NCBI GenBank assembly: GCA_947500845.1
Contig: CANMTP010000015.1
Span: forward strand, 1-64,000
DNA: 64,000 nt
Direction of reading: 5' to 3'
From: an uncultured Aquimarina sp.
GTDB taxonomy: Bacteria; Bacteroidota; Bacteroidia; Flavobacteriales; Flavobacteriaceae
The stretch's first letter is position 1, and the number at the start of each line of letters is the position of its first letter. Positions 17,941 through 26,520 of this stretch are shown one piece after another. The notes below the pieces were generated by a model. That model did not search any database, was not told the DNA's origin, and saw nothing but the letters and a program-made list of their open reading frames with translations. A program made the position numbers and the translations under genes.

Positions 17941-18063
17941 TCAGGTAAAATTAAGTGTGAGGACATTAGCTTAGAGACCCCAAATCTAAAACTAAAGAGA
18001 GTACATAATTTGCCCCAAAATATAAAAAAGCATCTGCTATCCCCAAAAGGCAGATGCTTTTTT
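17941..18063 (+). ncRNA. Repeated structured RNA, copy 3
   Basis: The core GTGTGAGGACATTAG … CTAAAGAGAGTAC is at 17955-18004. The inner stem here is TAGA/TCTA, compared with AAGA/TCTT in copy 2, a compensating change that supports the fold. The outer AAATTA/TAATTT helix is kept. A strong terminator, GCATCTGC…GCAGATGC followed by six Ts (18030-18063), ends it just before the convergent DJ-1-like gene. Upstream homology to copy 2 reaches back to the TTGTGTATTTCATCGA motif. Standalone sRNA is the likeliest reading. Confidence 0.7.
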
Positions 18064-18071
18064 ATGAGCAT

Positions 18072-18788
18072 CTATTTGTTGATCACTAAATGAGGGACAT
18101 TTTCTAATTTCCAATCAATAACGAGTCCTTTTGCCAAAGATTTGGCGATTTCAGTTCCGTATAGATTTTCACATAGATACAACGCAGCTTCAAAACTTTT
18201 GGCTCCTCCAACAGAGGTGATGTATTTCCCATCATGGACAAATAACACATCTTTTCTAATATCCAGTTTTGGAAACATCGTTCTCATTTTATCAATATCG
18301 CTCGGAAATGTTGTAGAAACTATATTAGAGAGTATTCCTGCTTTGGCAAGTACAAAAGCTCCATCACAATGTGAAGTTACATAAGTAGCTGTTTTGTTTA
18401 CTTCCTGAACAAAATTGATCATATCTGTATCTTCTAAATCAGTATCTAAATGATGTTCTGCACTAGGAACCACCAAGATATCAATTTTAGGAATTGAATC
18501 TGTCTGATAATTATAATCAGGGATAATTTTAACACCTTCAAAGGTTACTATGGGTTTGTCGGTATTTGCAACTGTAAAAACATTCATCTGCTTAATATTT
18601 TCACGATATTGAGTATGTTGAAAAATATCATAAGGTGCAGTAAACTCTGTATTATATGTACCATCCATGATAAGAAATGCTACATTGTACCGATTGGGGG
18701 CAAGTTCAGGAAACACTTTTTCGTTCTTAATGGGTTTTGTACAACTCACTACTACCAACAGAAGTAGAATAAAAAACTTTTTTTTCAT
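18072..18788 (-). CDS. DJ-1/PfpI-family lipoprotein
   Basis: This 238-residue protein has a lipobox signal (MKKKFFILLLLVVVSC) and a DJ-1/PfpI (class I glutamine amidotransferase-like) domain from about residue 34. The nucleophile elbow is visible in YVTSHCDGAFVLAKAG, with Cys in the expected place, and the strand IDILVVPSAEHH precedes it. In this family the domain is also found in AraC-type sensors and isonitrile hydratases; here no HTH is present. The start ATG overlaps the stop of the upstream MFS gene (TAATG), which points to translational coupling. The substrate is unknown; it should face the periplasm. Confidence 0.85.
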   Translation of the reverse strand: MKKKFFILLLLVVVSCTKPIKNEKVFPELAPNRYNVAFLIMDGTYNTEFTAPYDIFQHTQYRENIKQMNVFTVANTDKPIVTFEGVKIIPDYNYQTDSIPKIDILVVPSAEHHLDTDLEDTDMINFVQEVNKTATYVTSHCDGAFVLAKAGILSNIVSTTFPSDIDKMRTMFPKLDIRKDVLFVHDGKYITSVGGAKSFEAALYLCENLYGTEIAKSLAKGLVIDWKLENVPHLVINK

Positions 18789-20014
18789 TAGAATATATTT
18801 TGATTGGTAATTTTTTCCTTATTTAATTTTTTCTTCACCAGAAAAAGTAAGAATATTCCTATTAGGGCGATAACCGACATGAAAATCCAGCTGTTATCAT
18901 ATCCATAGTAATTAATAAGTTGCATTCCTGAATTGTGTCCAAAAATATGAGCTAGAGAAAATGACATTGTATATAGCCCCATATAAGCTCCTTGTCTTCC
19001 TTTTTTTGCGCGTTCAAGGGCAAAGGCATTACCAAAAGGAAATGCGACCATTTCACCAAGGGTGGCCATAATCATTCCTATTACCAAAATACCGGTCCAT
19101 GGTGTGATTAGTAGAAATGTAAAACTTATTCCTGTTAGGATAAAACCATTAATTACGTTTCCGATTTTAGAAACACTGGTTTTTTCAAGATACGCAATCA
19201 ATGGCATTTCAAAGAAAAAGATTAAAGCACCGTTTAAAGCCAGTAATAAACCAATTTTTTCTTCAGAAAGTTGATGTACCTCTTTATAATACAGTGGAAT
19301 AGTAGAAAAATACTGAACAAATATGAAACCAAATAAAACCAAGGCGATTAGAAAAATTATATATATACTATCTCGATATGCCGAAACCGGATTTTCTACA
19401 ACTACCTCTTTATCCAGTTCTCGTGCTTTTTTAGGATGTAGTGTTTGTATCATCATTAATCCGGCTATTATACAAGTGATCCCGTCAACCCAAAATAAAC
19501 CATGATAACCAATGGCAGTTATAATGATACCTCCCAATGCCGGTCCGGCCGAAAATCCTAAGTTAATAGCTAGTCTTATAAAAGTAAGTGATCTCGTTTT
19601 ATTTTCTGGTTTACTGTATGCGCTTAATGCCACAAAAAAAGCTGGCCTTGCAGCATCTGCGATAGCAATCAAAACGAAAAAACCAATACAAATACTCCAA
19701 AAATCAGAAAAATACTGTACGATTAAAAAAGAAACACCTGTTAATAACAATGAACCCAATATCACTTTATAATATCCTATTCGATCACTCAATTTTCCAC
19801 CAATCCAAGCTCCAAAAAAAGAACCTAATCCATAGCTGGTCATAATCCAACCTATCTGTTCGAATGAGAAATGAAGATTATCGGTCAGGTATAAGGATAG
19901 AAAAGGGATGACCATTGCTCCAGCTCTATTAATAAGAGTAATTAGCGCTAGCCACCAAACTTCCTTGGATAGTCCTGAAAAGGAGTTAATATAGTGAAGT
20001 AAAATTCTTTTCAA
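18788..20014 (-). CDS. MFS transporter
   Basis: This 408-residue protein has about twelve membrane helices and the MFS loop motif GGKLSDRIGYYKVILG between helices 2 and 3 (near residue 72). It resembles the drug/sugar efflux branch of the superfamily, but the cargo cannot be named. The central loop around residue 195 (KKARELDKEVVVENPVSAY) separates the two six-helix halves. It is the first gene of a two-gene unit with the DJ-1-like lipoprotein (TAATG overlap). It is divergent from the DUF1684 gene. Confidence 0.88.
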   Translation of the reverse strand: MKRILLHYINSFSGLSKEVWWLALITLINRAGAMVIPFLSLYLTDNLHFSFEQIGWIMTSYGLGSFFGAWIGGKLSDRIGYYKVILGSLLLTGVSFLIVQYFSDFWSICIGFFVLIAIADAARPAFFVALSAYSKPENKTRSLTFIRLAINLGFSAGPALGGIIITAIGYHGLFWVDGITCIIAGLMMIQTLHPKKARELDKEVVVENPVSAYRDSIYIIFLIALVLFGFIFVQYFSTIPLYYKEVHQLSEEKIGLLLALNGALIFFFEMPLIAYLEKTSVSKIGNVINGFILTGISFTFLLITPWTGILVIGMIMATLGEMVAFPFGNAFALERAKKGRQGAYMGLYTMSFSLAHIFGHNSGMQLINYYGYDNSWIFMSVIALIGIFLLFLVKKKLNKEKITNQNIF

Positions 20015-20100
20015 AGAAGTGAGATTTGTGTTGGTTTTGTAAAGTAGTTGATAAAAGTAGGTTTTTCTTCATTATTTGGATACAATTTTATAGAATTTCG

Positions 20101-20112
20101 TTAGTTAACTAA
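20101..20112. promoter_or_regulatory. Palindrome TTAGTTAACTAA in a divergent promoter region
   Basis: This perfect 12-bp palindrome lies 10 bp before the TACTTTTG box, in the gap between the MFS and DUF1684 starts. A repressor or activator site is plausible but no regulator is identified. Confidence 0.35.
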
Positions 20113-20122
20113 TTGTAAATTG

Positions 20123-20130
20123 TACTTTTG
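20123..20130 (+). promoter_or_regulatory. -7 promoter box TACTTTTG
   Basis: The box matches TAnnTTTG. It overlaps the TTG at 20128, which argues that translation of the DUF1684 gene starts further downstream. Confidence 0.65.
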
Positions 20131-20145
20131 CAAAAAAAAGAGAGG

Positions 20146-20760
20146 GTGTATAGATTGTTTTTTATATTGTTATTTATTTTTTCGAATATTCTGGCTCAAG
20201 ATTCCTCTGATGTTAGAAGAATTTTATTGTTTCAGGATGATCTGAATAAAGAATATGCTTCTGAAGAAAAGTCACCTTTGTCTCCCAAGGATTTGAAGCA
20301 ATTTAAGGCACTTGAATTTTTTAAGATCGATACTTCTTTTTGTATTCTGGCAACGTTTGTACGTACGCCATATGAGACTCCGTTTATCATGAAAACGAAT
20401 ACCGGAAGAGAACCGTTGTATGTAAAATATGGAGAAGCACATTTTACAATTCAGGATACACCATTTATTTTAAATATTTATCAAAATCAAGGGCTCAAAA
20501 CACAGTCAGAATATGAAGATTACTTGTTTCTTCCGTTTACCGATTTAACAAATGGAAATTCAACATATGCAGGAGGACGTTTTATAGATCTAAAAATTCC
20601 AGAAGGAGATACAATTCTTATTGATTTTAATATGGCTTACAATCCTTATTGTGCATATAATGATCGGTATTCTTGCCCTATTCCACCAGAAGAAAATCAT
20701 CTCGATATTGAAGTTGCTGTAGGGGTCAAAAGATTTAAAAAACATCCAGATAATAAATGA
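20146..20760 (+). CDS. DUF1684 domain secreted protein
   Basis: The DUF1684 signature is plain: YGEAHFTI, then TYAGGRFIDLKIPEG, IDFNMAYNPYCAYNDRYSCP and PPEENHLDIEVAVG. The protein has an N-terminal signal peptide (LFFILLFIFSNILAQ), so it is exported. No ATG start exists. TTG 20128 lies inside the promoter box TACTTTTG, so GTG 20146 is preferred (about 204 residues); TTG 20155 is another option. The biochemical role of DUF1684 is not established. The MFS/DJ-1 pair lies divergently upstream and shares the intergenic palindrome. Confidence 0.85.
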   Translation: MYRLFFILLFIFSNILAQDSSDVRRILLFQDDLNKEYASEEKSPLSPKDLKQFKALEFFKIDTSFCILATFVRTPYETPFIMKTNTGREPLYVKYGEAHFTIQDTPFILNIYQNQGLKTQSEYEDYLFLPFTDLTNGNSTYAGGRFIDLKIPEGDTILIDFNMAYNPYCAYNDRYSCPIPPEENHLDIEVAVGVKRFKKHPDNK

Positions 20761-20790
20761 TAAAGCGCTCATTAATAATGAACGCTTTAT
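20760..20790. terminator. Convergent terminator hairpin
   Basis: ATAAAGCG-c-TCAT pairs with ATGA-a-CGCTTTAT between the convergent DUF1684 and porin genes. The T-tail is weak. Confidence 0.6.
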
Positions 20791-20810
20791 GTAGTTTATT
20801 AAACAATAAA

Positions 20811-21926
20811 TTAAAATTTATATATAGCTCCTAATACAAATGAAGATAGACTGCTAGTCACTTCGAGATCATTATCTACAAATGCATCATCAGAAGAGTC
20901 TATTCTAAATTCTGGTTTTAATGTTAGATTACCTACATCATAACTTCCAGTAAGTGTTATTGCAATCACGTCTCCGTCACCTTCATCATCAAATGCTATT
21001 GGAGAAGACAGCTCGGTTCCATCTATAAACACGAGTCCTCCATTATATTGTGCAAAAAACTCTCCACGTAATCCCAAAGTGAATTTTTCTGATGTTTTAT
21101 ATTGTGGATAAAGAGCAACTCCATAAAATCCAGAAGCATCACCATCACCTTGATCTTCTATAGATAAGTAAGTGGCGTTTACCCCTAGATAAAAATCATC
21201 GACAATATCCCATCCGGTGGTTAAATCGGCTTGAAATGTTGGTCCAACCTCACCAGGTTCACCTTCGTTACCATATCTAAAGTTGAGAAAAGCACTTCCA
21301 CTATCACCAGTATATCCCAGCTGTGCACCAACTATATAGGTATCGTAAGGATTATTTTCTGTAAAATCGGTTGGGTTCATGACAGCTAACATCGCAGACC
21401 ATTTATCACTAAGGGTAAAATCTGCTTTTAGCCCTGTATGAGAAAAAGGCCCATATGAGAACATATAGGAGGTCGAGTAGTTAAAATTACCGGTTGGAGA
21501 AATCACCTCATATCCTAAAAAAGTATTAAAGTTACCAAAGGTAAATTTCACTTTTTCTGATACATTCCAATACACGTATAATTGATTTACAATTTGTGCA
21601 GAATCATCAGAGTTAAATACGGCATCTTCTCCTCTTTGACCAAAAACAAGATCGGCTACAAAACCTACTTTTTCGCCTTCATATCCAATAATAGTGTTGG
21701 CCATACCTAATGCAAACCCACTCTCGTTTGCAAATGATGTTCCTGGTGCGACTGAATTATCGTTGGGAGCCCCAATATTATAGCGATAATATCCATCTAC
21801 AGACCCACTAATAGAAAAGTTGTCGAACCATTTTTCTTCTTCTTGAGCTACAGATGATAAGCTTGCAAAGGCTAAAGAAAAAAGAAAGGTTGTTTTAAGA
21901 AAATTTGTTACGGTTTTTGTTTTCAT
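20811..21926 (-). CDS. Outer-membrane porin, bbp2/OmpL-like
   Basis: This 371-residue protein starts with a signal peptide (MKTKTVTNFLKTTFLFSLAF … SSVAQ) and continues as a beta-barrel with alternating aromatic strands and a C-terminal SSFVLGAIYKF ending on Phe. Landmarks of the bbp2 family are SISGSVDGYYRYN near residue 38 and GFALGMANTIIGYEGEKVGF. ATG 21926 is preferred over 21938, since the second Met begins a standard signal. In related genomes this porin type often sits with P-II and an ammonium transporter; here the P-II gene is upstream on the same strand but amtB is absent. Passage of a nitrogen-containing solute is an inference. Confidence 0.85.
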   Translation of the reverse strand: MKTKTVTNFLKTTFLFSLAFASLSSVAQEEEKWFDNFSISGSVDGYYRYNIGAPNDNSVAPGTSFANESGFALGMANTIIGYEGEKVGFVADLVFGQRGEDAVFNSDDSAQIVNQLYVYWNVSEKVKFTFGNFNTFLGYEVISPTGNFNYSTSYMFSYGPFSHTGLKADFTLSDKWSAMLAVMNPTDFTENNPYDTYIVGAQLGYTGDSGSAFLNFRYGNEGEPGEVGPTFQADLTTGWDIVDDFYLGVNATYLSIEDQGDGDASGFYGVALYPQYKTSEKFTLGLRGEFFAQYNGGLVFIDGTELSSPIAFDDEGDGDVIAITLTGSYDVGNLTLKPEFRIDSSDDAFVDNDLEVTSSLSSFVLGAIYKF

Positions 21927-21990
21927 AATAACATTCATTATTGTAAAAGTTTTTAATTGGAACCGTAAAAATATGTTAAAAGAATTTTAT

Positions 21991-22007
21991 CCCTATTAAA
22001 AATAGGG
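21991..22007. promoter_or_regulatory. Inverted repeat CCCTATTAAAAATAGGG upstream of the porin
   Basis: A perfect 7-bp stem with a 3-nt loop lies 65 bp before the porin start. It may be an operator or leader hairpin; no T-run follows on the minus strand. Confidence 0.35.
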
Positions 22008-22187
22008 CTCTATGATTAATTTTTATGTTTTTTGTATTTTGTACCCATAAAAAATTAGGGTTTAACTTTTATTTGTGTAAATTTTGAGAATTTAAAAGTA
22101 GTTTTTTTATGGGTTTACTTCCAATTAGTTAAGCGTTACTATATGAAAGTAATTTTTAAATAGGTAAGAAGTCTATGCATACTAAAT

Positions 22188-22526
22188 CTAATGTATCGCT
22201 TGATCTCCTTTTTCTTCAGTTCTAATCCTGAAAGTGTTTTGTATATCCGACACGAATATTTTTCCATCACCAACTTCTCCGGTCTTCGCGGCTTTGATAA
22301 TAGTCTGAATTGTTTTTTCTTCAAATTCATCAGTCACCACTATAGATAAGTACCTGCGCTGTATGTCTGAAGTACTATATGAAATTCCTCGATAAACTTT
22401 TCCTTTTTTCTCGTTACCTACGCCTGTAACATCCCAGTAAGTAAAAAAATTGACCTCAATTTCGTGTAAAGCATCTTTTACCGCTTTAAATTTTGATTTA
22501 CGTATTATAGCTTCAATTTTCTTCAT
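22188..22526 (-). CDS. P-II family nitrogen regulator
   Basis: This 112-residue protein keeps the P-II fold: MKKIEAIIRKSKFKAVKDAL at the start, a T-loop ending YRGISYSTSDIQ, and the C-terminal KTGEVGDGKIFVSDIQNTFRIRT signature. Such trimers sense 2-oxoglutarate and ATP/ADP and control nitrogen assimilation. The T-loop tyrosine region is retained, but the loop after it (STSDIQRR) differs from the common VVDFLPK. It lies 22 bp after crcB and upstream of the porin on the minus strand. No ammonium transporter or glutamine synthetase is in the window. Confidence 0.9.
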   Translation of the reverse strand: MKKIEAIIRKSKFKAVKDALHEIEVNFFTYWDVTGVGNEKKGKVYRGISYSTSDIQRRYLSIVVTDEFEEKTIQTIIKAAKTGEVGDGKIFVSDIQNTFRIRTEEKGDQAIH

Positions 22527-22548
22527 GAGTAGTTGATAAGCACTTTAT

Positions 22549-22914
22549 TCATTTGGTAATGAACATACCTAAAAATACGAAAAGCAATCCAATTATGAAG
22601 GATCCAATAGTATAGATGAAAAAATTGATAAAGTCTCCTGATTTCAAAAGTACATGGTTTTCATAGGCAAACGTAGAGAAGGTAGTAAATCCACCACAAA
22701 AGCCAGTAGCAAGAAAAAGGACAGTATTTTGCGATAATGTGTTGTTTTTGAGTGCAAGCCCCAGAATAATACCAATCAAAAAAGAACCTAAGATATTTAC
22801 GGTAAAAGTCCCATAAGGAATCCCCGTTGTAGGGCTATTTAGATATTTACTAATAAGATAACGGGCTATACTTCCCGTTCCACCACCAATAAATACCAAA
22901 AGTATTTGCTTCAT
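22549..22914 (-). CDS. crcB: Fluoride efflux channel CrcB
   Basis: This 121-residue protein with four membrane helices exports fluoride as a dual-topology dimer in the inner membrane. Family motifs are GGGTGSIARYLIS near residue 10, the GTFTVNILGSFLIG helix near 36 and GFCGGFTTFSTFAYE near 72, which carries the Phe-box. Length is normal. It is followed by the P-II gene after 22 bp. No fluoride riboswitch is obvious upstream; the leader region contains an unrelated inverted repeat. Confidence 0.95.
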   Translation of the reverse strand: MKQILLVFIGGGTGSIARYLISKYLNSPTTGIPYGTFTVNILGSFLIGIILGLALKNNTLSQNTVLFLATGFCGGFTTFSTFAYENHVLLKSGDFINFFIYTIGSFIIGLLFVFLGMFITK

Positions 22915-23009
22915 GTTTTTTGACTTAAATAATGATATTTAGAAAACCTGTAACACATTTTGAATTAATATTAAGAAAAAGCGTCAACCCGCCTGACAGA
23001 TCGGACAGG

Positions 23010-23159
23010 TTTGAGTGGTTTTTCATAGCGCAACGGAGAAAAATTAGCCTGCCCGCCTGTGGAGGGTATCGAGAATAGCTTTTTTGATCCAAAACCTTAT
23101 TCTCGATACCTGCCCTGTCCGGCAGACGGGCACTTCTCCCAAGGGTCGAAGCACTCAAA
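23010..23159. repeat. Large nested imperfect inverted repeat
   Basis: Four arm pairs are nested about a centre near 23087: TTTGAGTG/CACTCAAA (23010-23017 and 23152-23159), GGAGAA/TTCTCC (23035 and 23134), GCCCGCCTG/CAGACGGGC (23051 and 23123, one mismatch) and GTATCGAGAATA/TATTCTCGATAC (23066-23077 and 23098-23109). The GC content is above that of the flanks. It looks like a MITE-like or REPIN-like element, or a very long RNA hairpin. A 90-codon minus-strand frame crosses it but shows no protein character. Confidence 0.6.
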
Positions 23160-23284
23160 TTGACGAATTTGGGATTTAGAAATATCAAAATGCACAACGG
23201 GTTTTAGAAAGTACTCTTAGATAATTATTTTTAACGAAGTCAAAAAACATCATAATTTAGGTTGTTACTTCACTTTGGTTACGT

Positions 23285-23317
23285 CTGTCATGAGCCTGGT
23301 GGATAGGCCCACGACAG
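23285..23317. repeat. Second imperfect hairpin before the SRPBCC gene end
   Basis: CTGTC-TG-GCC pairs with GGC-CA-GACAG with two mismatches. It lies 13 bp beyond the stop of the minus-strand SRPBCC gene and may be its 3' hairpin. Confidence 0.4.
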
Positions 23318-23329
23318 GTTTATAGCTAC

Positions 23330-24364
23330 TTATTGAATAGGAATATAAATTTCGGTAACCCACTCTGCCGGATTAGGCTGTAAAGTTGGTTCAACTCTGT
23401 AAACCTCAAATGCAGGCGAGTTTTCGTTAAGCGCTAAACCATTTTCTGTGATATACTTATATCCAGCCTCCCATGCTTCTTTTAAATTTGCATAATCACC
23501 TTTTAAAGTGGTTTTCACTACTTTTTGTTTTGGAAGGAAATCACAAAGTACATCACTGTCCTTTGGGGTAACAACTTTATCTCTTGTTGGTATAGCGGTA
23601 GAGAAAATAGAAGTGCCCTGTTCTTCATTAAACGTATTGTAAATAGTAAATGGCATACCCGTTTGCGGTAGGTTATTTTGTTTCATATATGCATTAACCG
23701 CTGGTAGCATTTGTGACATTTTTTCCTGAATGGCTGCGATTGAAGAAGCAGTAGCGCTATACATATAATATCCCCCATCGTGTTCTGTTACACCATCTAC
23801 ATTAATGGCATATTTTTTCATTTCTTCTTTAGTGAAATTATCAAGTTTTTCAAGTCCTTTTTGATACATAGGTCTCAGCATTTGTGATATAGTACTATCT
23901 TGAGTGACCCAAAATGCTTTTTCCATAAAAGATTGCTTTCCCTTCATTCCCCAGGTTACTTTTGTTTTTTTGCCATCGATTTTTTCAAATTTCCAGTAGA
24001 CATCACTTTTGCTCTCGCCCATGGGTGTCACAAATACGATATTTTGATCAATACTGGTAAATGGAACGGCTTTTTCTGTTTCCATCATGCCATCTCCCTG
24101 AATTTCGCTTTTCCAGCTATAGGAAGCACCTTCACCACTGGTTTTTTCTGGGTATTCCATGATCAAATCATCAGAGTCATCCATCCACGGGCCCCATTTT
24201 TCCCAGGTTTTGTATTCATTTACGGTGTTAAATAATAGCTCATCAGGGGCTTCAATCACCCTGCTTTCTTCGACTTGATATTCTCCATCTATGGTCGCTA
24301 CGTATACCGCCCCTCCAATAATCACCAATAATAATAGAAAAAATAAATACTTAATTATTTTCAT
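23330..24364 (-). CDS. SRPBCC plus GyrI-like domain protein
   Basis: This 344-residue protein has one N-terminal membrane helix (residues 4-23), an SRPBCC/polyketide-cyclase-like domain over about 25-165 (YQVEESRVIEAPDELLFNTV, then WEKWGPWM), and a C-terminal GyrI-like/effector-binding domain from about 195 (DGGYYMYSATASSIAAIQEK; CDFLPKQKVVKTTLKGDY). Both domains bind small hydrophobic ligands. The helix suggests it is tethered with the domains outside the cytosol, though the topology is not certain. The ligand is unknown. It is divergent from the M49 peptidase, 92 bp away. Confidence 0.8.
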   Translation of the reverse strand: MKIIKYLFFLLLLVIIGGAVYVATIDGEYQVEESRVIEAPDELLFNTVNEYKTWEKWGPWMDDSDDLIMEYPEKTSGEGASYSWKSEIQGDGMMETEKAVPFTSIDQNIVFVTPMGESKSDVYWKFEKIDGKKTKVTWGMKGKQSFMEKAFWVTQDSTISQMLRPMYQKGLEKLDNFTKEEMKKYAINVDGVTEHDGGYYMYSATASSIAAIQEKMSQMLPAVNAYMKQNNLPQTGMPFTIYNTFNEEQGTSIFSTAIPTRDKVVTPKDSDVLCDFLPKQKVVKTTLKGDYANLKEAWEAGYKYITENGLALNENSPAFEVYRVEPTLQPNPAEWVTEIYIPIQ

Positions 24365-24426
24365 TTTAGTTAGTTTAGATTGTTTGATTAGCTAATATAA
24401 CTAATTTTTGCGTCCTATTATTTTAT

Positions 24427-24434
24427 TACATTTG
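24427..24434 (+). promoter_or_regulatory. -7 promoter box TACATTTG
   Basis: The box matches TAnnTTTG and lies 22 bp before the M49 peptidase start codon. Confidence 0.6.
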
Positions 24435-24456
24435 CTCAAACAATTAAATATTCAAT

Positions 24457-26502
24457 ATGAAACTCAATAAATTATTATTTTTTATTGCGATTGTTTTTAC
24501 AATGATCGCATGTAAAAAAGATCCTAATGTTCAGGATCAAATAAATCAACAAGAGCAGGAAATTGCTCAAGATAAGTTTGAATATGAAGTAGAGCAGTTT
24601 GCAGATTTAAAAATTTTAAGATACCAAATTCCAGGATGGGATAATCTTACTTTAAAAGAACAAAAACTGGTATACTATCTGGTACAAGCTGGTTTAAGTG
24701 GAAGAGATATTATGTGGGATCAAAATTATCGTCATAATCTCACCATTAGAAAGGCATTAGAAAAGGTATATACTACGTATGAAGGAGATAAAAACTCAGA
24801 GGATTGGAAAGCTTTTGAAACATACCTAAAGCGTGTTTGGTTCTCAAACGGAATTCACCATCATTATAGTAATGATAAAATAAAACCAGAATTTAGTCAG
24901 GATTATTTTAGTTCTTTATTGGCTGCAACGAGTACAGAGCTTCCCAAAGAAGCTTATGAAGTTATCTTTAATAATGAAGATGCTAAGAAAGTGAATCAGG
25001 CTAAAGGTGTTGATAATGTTGCGTTATCTGCAGTTAATTTTTATGGACCAAAGGTTACCAATGCAGATGTTGAGTCGTTTTATGGGAAAATGAAATCTCC
25101 TAACCCTGATATGCCATTATCTTATGGATTAAATTCTCAGCTCGTAAAAGAAAATGGAAAACTTAAAGAAAGAGTGTATAAGTCTGGTGGTTTATATGGC
25201 TCTGCAATCGATGAAATTATCAAATGGTTAGAAAAGGCTAAAGAAGTAGCTGAAAATCAGGCACAAGGTGATGCCATTGGATTGCTTATTGAATACTATA
25301 AAACAGGAGATTTGCAAACCTGGGATGATTATAACGTGGCTTGGACTGCTGCTACCGAAGGAAATATTGATTATATCAATAGCTTTATTGAGGTGTATAA
25401 TGACCCGCTAGGATACAGAGGCTCTTATGAAACAATCGTGCAAATTAAAGATTTTGATATGTCTAAAAAAATGGCTGTATTATCTGAAAATGCACAATGG
25501 TTTGAGGATAATTCACCGTTAATGAGCGAGCATAAAAAAGATAGTGTAGTTGGTGTTTCATATAAAGTGGTTGCTGTTGCAGGAGAAGCTGGTGATGCCT
25601 CACCAAGTACACCAATCGGTGTGAATCTACCTAATGCCAATTGGATTAGAGCTGCGGTAGGATCTAAATCTGTGTCTCTCGGTAATATCATTGAAGCGTA
25701 TAACAATGCAGGTGGTTCTGGCCGTTTAAAAGAGTTTGTTCATGATGAGGAAGAATTTGAATTAGAAGAAAAGTATGGACAAGTAGCAGACAAATTGCAT
25801 ACTGCGTTACATGAAGTAGTAGGTCATGCCTCTGGACAGTTAAACCCCGGAGTAGGAGAGACTAAAGAAACACTAAAGAATTATGCATCAACTATGGAAG
25901 AAGGTCGTGCAGATTTAGTGGGACTATATTACCTAATGGATCCAAAACTACAAGAATTAGGTTTGGTAGAAGATTGGGAAAAAGTTGGTAAAGCAGCATA
26001 TGACGGGTACATACGAAATGGATTGATGACTCAATTAATCCGCTTAAACCTTGGGGATGATGTAGAAGAGGCACACATGAGAAACAGACAATGGGTAAGT
26101 GCATGGGCTTTCGAACAAGGAGCTAAAGATAATGTAATCGAAAAGGTAACTAGAGATGGAAAAACCTACTACAATATCAATGATTATCAAAAGTTGAGAG
26201 AAATTTTTGGTAGATTACTTCGTGAAACCCAAAGAATAAAGTCTGAAGGGGATTACAAAGCGGCTGAAGCCTTAGTAGAAGGATATGGTGTAAAAGTAGA
26301 TCAAGCGACACATACTGAAGTATTGAAGCGTAATGAACAATTCACGTCTGCACCTTATAGTGGTTTTGTAAATCCTGTTTTAGTACCGGAAATGGACGAG
26401 AATGGAGAAATTACCAAAATTATGGTAACACAACCTAAAGATTTTGCTATGCAAATGTTAGAGTATAGTAAAAAATATAATTTCTTGCCTGAGGTGAATT
26501 GA
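24457..26502 (+). CDS. Dipeptidyl-peptidase III family lipoprotein (M49)
   Basis: This 681-residue zinc peptidase carries the M49 motif HEVVGH at residues 452-457 (zinc His452 and His457, catalytic Glu453) and the second motif EEGRAD near 481-486 (zinc Glu). It has a lipobox signal (FFIAIVFTMIAC), so it is membrane-anchored on the periplasmic side or at the surface. M49 enzymes usually remove dipeptides from the N-termini of short peptides, which suits peptide scavenging. Length is near the family norm. The gene is monocistronic, with a TACATTTG box upstream and a strong terminator after it. Confidence 0.9.
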   Translation: MKLNKLLFFIAIVFTMIACKKDPNVQDQINQQEQEIAQDKFEYEVEQFADLKILRYQIPGWDNLTLKEQKLVYYLVQAGLSGRDIMWDQNYRHNLTIRKALEKVYTTYEGDKNSEDWKAFETYLKRVWFSNGIHHHYSNDKIKPEFSQDYFSSLLAATSTELPKEAYEVIFNNEDAKKVNQAKGVDNVALSAVNFYGPKVTNADVESFYGKMKSPNPDMPLSYGLNSQLVKENGKLKERVYKSGGLYGSAIDEIIKWLEKAKEVAENQAQGDAIGLLIEYYKTGDLQTWDDYNVAWTAATEGNIDYINSFIEVYNDPLGYRGSYETIVQIKDFDMSKKMAVLSENAQWFEDNSPLMSEHKKDSVVGVSYKVVAVAGEAGDASPSTPIGVNLPNANWIRAAVGSKSVSLGNIIEAYNNAGGSGRLKEFVHDEEEFELEEKYGQVADKLHTALHEVVGHASGQLNPGVGETKETLKNYASTMEEGRADLVGLYYLMDPKLQELGLVEDWEKVGKAAYDGYIRNGLMTQLIRLNLGDDVEEAHMRNRQWVSAWAFEQGAKDNVIEKVTRDGKTYYNINDYQKLREIFGRLLRETQRIKSEGDYKAAEALVEGYGVKVDQATHTEVLKRNEQFTSAPYSGFVNPVLVPEMDENGEITKIMVTQPKDFAMQMLEYSKKYNFLPEVN

Positions 26503-26520
26503 AAATATATTCCAGTGTTG

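Noticed and set aside
17850-18093. Frames of 72-73 codons on both strands over RNA copy 3
   Set aside because: The conserved RNA core and terminator explain the sequence, and the frames are not kept in copies 1 and 2.
22925-23197. 90-codon minus-strand frame with a Cys/Pro mixture
   Set aside because: It runs across the nested inverted repeat, and its translation looks like random GC-rich sequence with no protein pattern.
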